A stretch of DNA of 12,320 nt, taken from Anaerolineae bacterium. Lineage in GTDB: Bacteria > Chloroflexota > Anaerolineae > 4572-78 > J111. Both the position numbers and the translations under genes were made by a program. Position 1 is the first letter of the stretch. Each line of letters starts with the position of its first letter. The stretch spans positions 1 through 12,320 of the forward strand of contig JAGRCC010000539.1 in assembly GCA_020433785.1 (NCBI GenBank). The letters run 5' to 3'. Shown here in pieces: positions 1 through 5,481 of the stretch. The notes under the pieces were generated by a model, which searched no databases, was not told the DNA's origin, and worked only from the letters and a program-made list of their open reading frames with translations.

Positions 1-56
1 AAAATTTTTTTGTTTGTACTTAGTATTTTTATCAGTTGTAAATCAACCAATTAATC

Positions 57-86
57 GGAGAATAACAAAGCAAGCTTTGTTGCTCC
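57..86 (-). terminator. Imperfect hairpin downstream of the M16 gene; possible weak terminator
   Basis: An inverted repeat lies 46 bases past the stop of the M16 peptidase gene. The core is AACAAAG (64-70), a CAAG loop and CTTTGTT (75-81). It is flanked by GGAG (57-60) and CTCC (83-86), which can also pair across a small internal bulge. Read on the minus strand, no run of U follows directly, so it is not a textbook intrinsic terminator. It could be a weak or factor-assisted terminator or an RNA 3'-end stabiliser. The rest of 1-131 is A+T-rich and shows no gene. Confidence 0.3.
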
Positions 87-131
87 AACTCGTTAGCTGA
101 CTAATTCTTGAAGCCACAGGTGATTTGTCAA

Positions 132-3023
132 TTACTCCTCAATAACCTGACCATCAGCATCTACGACCACTACCGGGCCGATCTCCTCAAGTTGGGGTTC
201 GACCTCCTCGGCGTTGCCGACGACGACGATAAGGGGCGACTCAGTATCGATGTATTTGGCCGCGGCTGTGAGGGCGTCATCAGCGGTTACGGCTTCCAAG
301 GTGGGGAGATAGTCGTTTAGCTCGTCAATCGGTACGCCGGTCAGGTAACGGTTGCTGAGTTGATCGGCGAAATCGGCCGGGTCTTCGATGCGCAGGGCAA
401 AGTTGCCGATCAACAGCCCTTTGGCATCGGCCAGTTCGGCCTCGGAGATAGGCTCGGTGGTGATGCGCTCCAGCTCGGCCAGAATCTCGCGGATGGCGTC
501 GCCGGCGTGGGCTTGATCGACATCGCTCAATACCCGGAAGGTACTGATATCGTTGGGCCGGCCAAAGCGGCTAAAAATACCGTAAGTATAGCCCTTGTCC
601 TCCCGCAGATTATCAAACAAGCGTGACGAAGCGCCGCCGCCCAAGACCGAGTTGACCACAGTCAGGGCGTAGCGATCGGGGTTACGAGCGTTGATGGCCC
701 GGTTGCCGATTTGAATGGTCGCTTGCTCCGATTCGGGCCGGTCCACCAGGTAAATCACCGAGGTGTCGCCGACTTTGACCTTCGGATAAGCGAGGTAATC
801 GGGGACGTCGCCTTCAGGCCAATCCCCAAAAACGCGCTCGGTTTGAGCCTGAACTTCCTCCAACGTCGTATCGCCGACAGCAACCAGCAGTGCATTATTG
901 GGCTTAAAGTAAGTTTCATAATAATCGATCAGATCGGCCTGGGTTAAAGCGCTGACCGTTTCCGGGGTTGTGTAGTAACCGTAAGGGTGATCGACATAGG
1001 CGATGCGGCCAAACTGGCGATTGGCCAGGGTATTGGGATCAACGTCGTCCTGTTCCAGAAAGGTCAGCGTCTGCTCACGGACCACCTCAAGTTCCTGCTC
1101 CGGAAAGGTGGGGTTGAGCGTCATATCTTGCAGCAGATCGAAAGCCAGGTCGGCGTCTGTGCTTAGGGCATTGACCGACAGCGACAGCCACTCCAGCGAG
1201 GCGCTCGAACTAACCGAGCCGCCGACCGCCTCGATCGCCTGAGCGATCTCTGCTGCGGTGCGATTCTGGGTGCCTTTGGTCAGCAGTTCGGCCACAAAAT
1301 CGGCCACTCCCTGTTGATCGGCCTCAGCCGCGGCCGTGCCGCCGCCAACGTACAACTGCAAGTTCAGCTTCGGCACTTCGCTTTGCTCGACAAAGATAAC
1401 TTCCAAGCCATTGTCCAGGGTAAAGGTTTCAAACGGCGGAAAGTCGGTCTCGGTGATGGGCAGCGAGGCTGGAACTTCGGTACGAGTGATGATGCCTTCG
1501 GGTAATTCGGCCAGCACCTCATCGGTCAGGTCCAGGTCGAGCAGGTCCGAAGCCGGCTCGTCGCTGACTTTGACCTCAACCGGCTCGACCAGCTGGCCGG
1601 GATAGTCGGCCAGCTTTTCCTCGCCGTCGGGCAGCGTGATGAGGATGTTAGCCGGTTTGTCGCGCAGATAGATGGCGGCCACGCGCTCGATGTCCGCCAG
1701 AGTGACGGCTTCGTACATGTCCAGTTCCTCGATCAAGGCGTTGGGATCGTTGAAGTTAAGCACCGCATCCTGAATCGACTCGGCTGTACTTAGGGCCGAG
1801 GCGCGGAAACCGGTGATAGCCCCAACCAACAGCCGGGTCTTGACCCGATCGAGTTCCTCTTGGGTGACGCCCTCATCAATAACAGCGTCAAATTCGGTGC
1901 GAATCAAATCGGCGACGGTATCGACCGAGTCGCCGGCGTTGGGAAAACCACCGGCGTACAGAATGCTCGCGCCCAGGTAATCGACCAGGTTGGTAAAAGC
2001 CGAGGCCGCTGCCCCTTGGCGAACGATGTTCTGCTCGAAGCGGCTGCTGTCGCCGCTGCCTAAAATATCCATCAGTAAATCGAGCGCGTAAAAATCGGGC
2101 GTACCGCGCGGCGGGCCAACCACGGTCATCACGTAGCGGGGCAGCTCAACCTGCGGGTCGATCAGCGTCTCTTGATAACCGAGGGCGTAGCCGTCAGGCG
2201 TGGTTTCAGTTATGGGAAATTCATCCGGCAGGGGGTACACGTCGGTAATCAGCGGCAGCGGTTCGCCGGCGGGAATATCGCCAAAGTAGGCTTGCACCAG
2301 CTCTTGGGTCAGCTCAACATCGATATCACCGACAATCACCAGGGTGGCGTTGTTGGGTTTGTAATACATCTCGTGAAAATCTTGCAGTTCGTCCAGCGCG
2401 GCGGCCTTGAGGTCATCCGGGCTGCCGATGACTGAGCGCTCGTAAGGCACGTAACCCTGGAAGGGCAAGGTCAGTAGCCGGCGGCCGGAGACGCCGTAAG
2501 GCTGGTTAGCGACGCGCTGGTTATACTCTTCCAGCACCACGTCACGCTGCGTTTCAAACGCCTCTTGATCGACATCCAGCGAGGCCATGCGGTCGCTCTC
2601 CAGCCACAGCACGCGCGGCAGTTCGTTCGATGGCGCGACTTCCCAGTAAGCGGTCTTATCGGCGGCGGTGTAGGCGTTATTGTCCGCCCCGATGGCTTCC
2701 AGATAGGCGTGATACTCGTCGTTGCCAACGTTAGCCGAACCTTCAAACATCATGTGCTCAAACATATGGGCAAAGCCAGATCGCTCCGCCGGATCGTTAG
2801 CGCCGCCCACGCGGTACCAGATATCGACGGCTACCACCGGCGCGGAGTGATCTTCGGCCAGAATCACGCGCAAGCCGTTCGGCAGCGTGTAATCGACCAG
2901 ATCGAGCGCATAATCTTCAAAATTGATGGTCTCGACATCGCCCTCTTGGGCCAGCGCCGAGCCGGTCAAGGCGGCGCTCAATAAAATCATCATTGCCAGC
3001 AGAACGCCGGACTTTTTTAGCAT
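132..3023 (-). CDS. Secreted two-domain M16 family zinc metallopeptidase
   Basis: This 963-residue protein is a pitrilysin/processing-peptidase-type (M16) zinc protease, expected to degrade or trim peptides outside the cytoplasm. Residues 1-25 form a signal peptide: KK, a hydrophobic core, then ALA before Q26. The start ATG at 3023 is preceded by a strong GGAGGAGA ribosome site. Domain 1 (about 38-480) carries the inverted zinc motif HxxEH at 86-90 (H86, E89, H90), with the distal glutamate ligand at E165 or E166, about 75 residues later as the family requires. An acidic linker (about 485-530) leads to domain 2 (about 533-955). There the aligned motif is degenerate (D575, A578, E579), but the Arg/Tyr signature SRLF...GYTYG (R801, Y814) is present. 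One active and one inactive half in a single chain is the normal M16 plan. The gene is probably monocistronic, since a terminator lies upstream. The substrate is unknown. Confidence 0.96.
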   Translation of the reverse strand: MLKKSGVLLAMMILLSAALTGSALAQEGDVETINFEDYALDLVDYTLPNGLRVILAEDHSAPVVAVDIWYRVGGANDPAERSGFAHMFEHMMFEGSANVGNDEYHAYLEAIGADNNAYTAADKTAYWEVAPSNELPRVLWLESDRMASLDVDQEAFETQRDVVLEEYNQRVANQPYGVSGRRLLTLPFQGYVPYERSVIGSPDDLKAAALDELQDFHEMYYKPNNATLVIVGDIDVELTQELVQAYFGDIPAGEPLPLITDVYPLPDEFPITETTPDGYALGYQETLIDPQVELPRYVMTVVGPPRGTPDFYALDLLMDILGSGDSSRFEQNIVRQGAAASAFTNLVDYLGASILYAGGFPNAGDSVDTVADLIRTEFDAVIDEGVTQEELDRVKTRLLVGAITGFRASALSTAESIQDAVLNFNDPNALIEELDMYEAVTLADIERVAAIYLRDKPANILITLPDGEEKLADYPGQLVEPVEVKVSDEPASDLLDLDLTDEVLAELPEGIITRTEVPASLPITETDFPPFETFTLDNGLEVIFVEQSEVPKLNLQLYVGGGTAAAEADQQGVADFVAELLTKGTQNRTAAEIAQAIEAVGGSVSSSASLEWLSLSVNALSTDADLAFDLLQDMTLNPTFPEQELEVVREQTLTFLEQDDVDPNTLANRQFGRIAYVDHPYGYYTTPETVSALTQADLIDYYETYFKPNNALLVAVGDTTLEEVQAQTERVFGDWPEGDVPDYLAYPKVKVGDTSVIYLVDRPESEQATIQIGNRAINARNPDRYALTVVNSVLGGGASSRLFDNLREDKGYTYGIFSRFGRPNDISTFRVLSDVDQAHAGDAIREILAELERITTEPISEAELADAKGLLIGNFALRIEDPADFADQLSNRYLTGVPIDELNDYLPTLEAVTADDALTAAAKYIDTESPLIVVVGNAEEVEPQLEEIGPVVVVDADGQVIEE

Positions 3024-3149
3024 GGAATCTCCTCCACATTCTTGGGGTTACATAAAATATTAGCCAGTCAAGATTAAGGGCGGGTGAATGAGGCCGTGGG
3101 TTGGATTAATGTTATATGAGTTGTGGCATTTTACCCGAAGTCGGCCGGC

Positions 3150-3178
3150 AAACAAAAAGCGCTCGACGTGAGCGCTTT
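3150..3178 (-). terminator. Rho-independent terminator after the 122-residue orphan gene
   Basis: A perfect 9-bp stem, AAAGCGCTC (3156-3164) with GAGCGCTTT (3170-3178), encloses a five-base loop. Read on the minus strand, the stem is followed by TTTTTGTTT (the stem's last three Ts overlap this run). This is a classical intrinsic terminator starting 24 bases after the stop of the 122-residue gene. It separates that transcript from the downstream M16 peptidase gene, which must then have its own promoter within roughly 3024-3150. I could not identify convincing -35/-10 boxes for it there. Confidence 0.85.
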
Positions 3179-3201
3179 AGGGGCGGATGGCGATAAGGCG
3201 A

Positions 3202-3570
3202 TTACGAATTTTGCCTCACAAAGTTAAGGGCGGTGCTGCCCATGCCCATCAGCCTCGGCTCGCTGCGACCGGGCATTAGAAAGCGCTCCTTACCGTTCAG
3301 ATCGAGCGGCCAATAAACGCTCAACAGATCGAGCAGGGTTAACAATGAGAACGCGCAGGCGTTGGGTAAATATTTCATGGTGAGGTTGACGGTCCCCAGC
3401 AGTTGCTCTTCGGTGAGCGCGCCAAAACTGCCGGTGGTGTGCATCAACTCGACAAATTTGTTGAGAGTTCGTTCGTCGGCCTCAGGAATGTTGCGAATGG
3501 CGAAAGAGGCCATGGCCGAAATGTGTTGTTTATCAATTTTGTTGGAACCGGGCTTTTTTTGATCAGGCAT
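3202..3570 (-). CDS. Hypothetical protein, 122 residues, last gene of the SPFH cluster
   Basis: I do not recognise the family. The start ATG at 3570 has a GAAAGGA ribosome site eight bases upstream. The N-terminus is charged and lysine-rich (residues 1-15). A mostly helical stretch follows, including the acidic ERTLNKFVELMH segment (33-44). A hydrophobic helix at about 70-86 (ACAFSLLTLLDLLSVYW) could be buried or membrane-associated, and the tail is short and polar. There is no signal peptide and no obvious catalytic motif. The gene follows the 148-residue orphan after a 203-base gap containing a palindromic repeat, and it ends at a strong terminator. It is therefore the distal gene of the SPFH cluster or a separate short transcript. 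That it works with the SPFH protein is suggested only by position. Confidence 0.75.
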   Translation of the reverse strand: MPDQKKPGSNKIDKQHISAMASFAIRNIPEADERTLNKFVELMHTTGSFGALTEEQLLGTVNLTMKYLPNACAFSLLTLLDLLSVYWPLDLNGKERFLMPGRSEPRLMGMGSTALNFVRQNS

Positions 3571-3623
3571 GCTAAAATCCTTTCGTTTTGAGTTAATAAC
3601 CTCAATTCAATAATTAAATCCGA

Positions 3624-3760
3624 GTAGGTTGGGTTGAATGAAGCCATTGGAGACACCGTTGCCCAAATTGTTGGGTTTCGCCAGCGATGCAGGGCTAACA
3701 CCCAGAATGAAACCCAACGTTAGCTCTAGAGGGCAAAATTTTCGGCTCAACCCAACCTAC
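3624..3760. repeat. 137-bp palindromic, MITE/REP-like intergenic repeat
   Basis: The outer ends are a perfect 14-bp inverted repeat: GTAGGTTGGGTTGA (3624-3637) and TCAACCCAACCTAC (3747-3760). Nested inside is a second 10-bp inverted repeat, GTTGGGTTTC (3670-3679) and GAAACCCAAC (3709-3718). Smaller pairings add to it: CCCAA/TTGGG at 3662-3675 and GCTAAC/GTTAGC at 3694-3724. TTGGGTT-armed palindromes of this style are familiar as dispersed non-coding repeats in cyanobacteria, Chloroflexota and others. The assignment here rests on that resemblance, since only one full copy is in the window. It has no credible coding potential. It begins 13 bases past the stop of the 148-residue gene and separates it from the 122-residue gene. 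No clear target-site duplication is visible. Confidence 0.7.
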
Positions 3761-3773
3761 GCTGACAGGTTTA

Positions 3774-4220
3774 TTACATCGCCGATGGTAATTCGATATT
3801 GGGGCCTCTTTCTTTGCTTGGCCCGATTTTATCGATGCCAAACGAGTAAGCGGTATAGAGCAGCGTGTTTTTGATGCCCAAGTAATAAGATTTCAACTGG
3901 CGCTGCTTCGATTCGGCCTCAATCGGCTTACTGAGCAAAAGTATCCAGGCAATCTCTAACGTGTGCTTGATATCCTGCTTATTCCAGGTTCTCAGCCGTA
4001 ATTCACCGGTTGATATTTTTTTCGAGGGACCGTTTTCATTCAATTCGATCCCAAATCGCTTGGCCAGGTAATCGATGGCGGTATCGCTGCCTTGTAAATA
4101 GGCTTTGGCGTACCCGTCGCCATCTTCGATAAACGAGGCGGGTACACTGGCTTCGATGCCAGCTTTAACCGACCGCAAATGGGTTTTGATGCTTTCAACG
4201 TGCCATATTTTTGCGACCAT
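3774..4220 (-). CDS. Hypothetical protein, 148 residues, downstream of the SPFH gene
   Basis: This gene is not recognised. It starts at ATG 4220 with an AAAGGAAA ribosome site, only 11 bases after the SPFH stop, so the two are almost certainly co-transcribed and perhaps co-regulated in dosage. The product looks soluble and basic. It has an N-terminal helical part (about 1-25), a segment with GYAKAYLQGSDTAIDYLAKRF (about 36-56, shaped like a helix-rich substrate- or partner-binding region), and a central amphipathic to hydrophobic helix (about 84-98). A long helix at 105-126 is rich in K, Q and Y. No signal peptide, metal site or nucleotide-binding motif is visible. Two GPSK tetrapeptides occur, at 64-67 and 133-136. 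A role as a cytoplasmic partner of the membrane SPFH protein is inference from neighbourhood only. Confidence 0.8.
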   Translation of the reverse strand: MVAKIWHVESIKTHLRSVKAGIEASVPASFIEDGDGYAKAYLQGSDTAIDYLAKRFGIELNENGPSKKISTGELRLRTWNKQDIKHTLEIAWILLLSKPIEAESKQRQLKSYYLGIKNTLLYTAYSFGIDKIGPSKERGPNIELPSAM

Positions 4221-4231
4221 GATCGTTTCCT

Positions 4232-4975
4232 TTAATAGTTTCCATTACGTTGGGCTTCATGCGAGGCCATCAGCGGCAGCGAATGAATGGCGTCCACGCC
4301 GCCGAGCATGAGCGCCATTTGATCCGGTTTTTGTTTGAGACTGTTAGCCAAAATCACTTCATTGAGCAATCTGACCAATTCCGGAACCGGATAGCTGCGC
4401 AGAACCTCTAATATCGATTCGTCGTGCTTAACATCGTACATGGTGTGTTTGAACTGCGGCGGAGCGATCAGTTCTTTGAGCAATATGCCGTTATGCTTTA
4501 GCGGGGCCAATCCCAAGGGACGCAAGGTGGCGGTTAAATAAGCGGCCAGATTTTTCTCCATCAACATCATCGTTACATCGTTCGATAATGCCTCGGACCC
4601 GTAGCGAACGACCAACCGGCGCAACCCTTGATTCGTATAGTCACGAACTATAATCTTAAGAAGGTTCTCATCAGCGTTAACCAGTTGGGCGGCCGCGTTT
4701 TTTAGGGCGGCATCCGGTCTAAAGGTAAATAGAACGGTCATCTGAATGGTAAACGGGATGTTGTCGCAGCTTAGCATCTCCGTGAAGTAAAAATCGCCGA
4801 CATAGATGCCCGTTTTAACGATCTTGAGCGGGCGCTCGATAATCGGGACGATCCAGCTCAAACCGGGCGGTTTGATGCGATGATAGCGTCCCAGCCGCAT
4901 CACCGGCGTCACGTGATTATCGGGCGTAAAAATAAAACCGAATAATCCTATAAACCAAAGTAATAGCCTTGTCAT
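4232..4975 (-). CDS. Short membrane-anchored SPFH/Band-7 domain protein
   Basis: This 247-residue protein has one N-terminal membrane segment (about residues 3-17, LLLWFIGLFGFIF). An SPFH (stomatin/prohibitin/flotillin/HflK-C) domain follows at about 22-172. The family pattern is visible: LGRYHRIKPPGLSWIVPIIE near 28-47, the CDNIPFTIQMTVLFTF strand block near 70-85, and RDYTNQGLRRLVVRYGSEAL near 111-130. Such proteins form oligomeric scaffolds or cages on the inner membrane that organise proteases or lipid domains. This one is short: the long Ala/Glu coiled-coil arm of flotillins and HflK is absent, replaced by about 60 residues with two predicted helices. The start ATG 4975 has an AAGGAGACG ribosome site, the same sequence used by the 40-residue gene upstream. 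No adjacent NfeD or FtsH partner is present, so its client is unknown. Confidence 0.85.
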   Translation of the reverse strand: MTRLLLWFIGLFGFIFTPDNHVTPVMRLGRYHRIKPPGLSWIVPIIERPLKIVKTGIYVGDFYFTEMLSCDNIPFTIQMTVLFTFRPDAALKNAAAQLVNADENLLKIIVRDYTNQGLRRLVVRYGSEALSNDVTMMLMEKNLAAYLTATLRPLGLAPLKHNGILLKELIAPPQFKHTMYDVKHDESILEVLRSYPVPELVRLLNEVILANSLKQKPDQMALMLGGVDAIHSLPLMASHEAQRNGNY

Positions 4976-5029
4976 TTTCGTCTCCTTACTCCGTTAAGTC
5001 ACTATCCTCTAATTTATATTTAATAGCTG

Positions 5030-5152
5030 TTATGGGGCGTCGTCGCGGTGAGTCAGTTTAGCAATGATAAAAATGATGCTCACAGCTCCAACCAACCACG
5101 CCGTAAAGATAATCCATAAAAAAATCCAAACATTGAGCGTAATGTCATACAT
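5030..5152 (-). CDS. Small single-span membrane peptide, 40 residues
   Basis: This is a small ORF read on the minus strand from ATG 5152 to the TAA at 5030-5032. A polar start (MYDITLN) is followed by one hydrophobic stretch at about residues 8-31, with three tryptophans and an LVGAVSIIFIIA core, then a charged tail KLTHRDDAP. This is a classic single-pass membrane microprotein. Support for translation: an AAGGAGACG ribosome site lies just before the start and is identical to that of the SPFH gene 54 bases downstream. The composition of a lipid-spanning helix flanked by charges is also unlikely in random sequence. It probably leads the SPFH operon and may be an accessory subunit of the SPFH assembly. 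The family is not recognised. An opposite-strand ORF overlaps it but has no such support. Confidence 0.72.
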   Translation of the reverse strand: MYDITLNVWIFLWIIFTAWLVGAVSIIFIIAKLTHRDDAP

Positions 5153-5481
5153 GAGCGTCTCCTTCATCCATAAATGCTGTCAGTTGACCGCTGACTGCCG
5201 CCAGGCTATTTCACCAAGGGTGACATACCGCCGGCTGCTGCTAGATTTTTAATAAACAACGCAACTTTGATGTAATTAAAGTATATCGGAAAAAGTTAGA
5301 GGGGAATGGACAACTTCATGTCAGAATACCAATAGTTTGAGGCTCAACTCTGTCACGAAGCTACCATTTTCTGACAATCGATAAGATAACAGTCACTTGA
5401 ACAGGTTATAAAGGTTGATTGGCCGATAAAGTGACTGTCACCTGCAAAAAATATGGAGGATAAAGAAATACGCCGCAAAAA
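5153..5481. other. 329-base intergenic region between the regulator and the SPFH cluster
   Basis: This gap is A+T-rich and holds no credible gene on either strand. It should contain the end of the kinase/regulator transcript and the promoter of the SPFH cluster. The part near the regulator stop contains a spaced inverted repeat and a short palindrome, listed separately. A TATACT hexamer on the minus strand (5285-5280) could be a -10 box for the cluster, but the only TTG-like -35 (TTGTCC) sits 22 bases away, so the promoter call is weak. Small GTCAG/CTGAC and TCACC/GGTGA hairpins occur in the presumed leader (about 5175-5225). No clear intrinsic terminator follows the regulator. Confidence 0.5.
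5389..5441. promoter_or_regulatory. Spaced inverted repeat with GTGAC-T-GTCAC palindrome; candidate operator
   Basis: ACAGTCACTT (5389-5398) and AAGTGACTGT (5429-5438) are perfect 10-bp inverted copies, 30 bases apart. The right copy is part of an 11-bp odd palindrome, GTGAC-T-GTCAC (5431-5441). A further CTGTCAC half-site lies at 5350-5356. Spacing of about four helical turns between the arm centres (40 bp) would suit two dimers on one DNA face. The site lies downstream of the regulator gene and upstream of the SPFH cluster, so it could control that cluster. It has no U-tract and so does not look like a terminator. Confidence 0.35.

Noticed and set aside
2565..2984. 139-residue plus-strand ORF opposite the M16 peptidase
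   Set aside because: Shadow of a long, motif-confirmed coding frame on the minus strand; composition is that of an antisense translation.
3057..3071. TTGACT and TATT-rich hexamers upstream of the M16 gene as a sigma-70 promoter
   Set aside because: The TTGACT (3071-3066) is only 3 bases from TAATAT (3062-3057); no pair with 16-18 base spacing was found.
3624..3760. CRISPR-like or attachment-site interpretation of the palindromic repeat
   Set aside because: Only one copy with internal symmetry; no repeat-spacer periodicity, no integrase or cas gene nearby.
3638..3874. 78-residue plus-strand ORF across the palindromic repeat
   Set aside because: Covers the non-coding repeat and the 3' end of the 148-residue gene; no ribosome site and no protein-like pattern.
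5064..5252. 62-residue plus-strand ORF overlapping the microprotein gene
   Set aside because: No ribosome site or recognisable composition; it is antisense to the better supported 40-residue membrane peptide.
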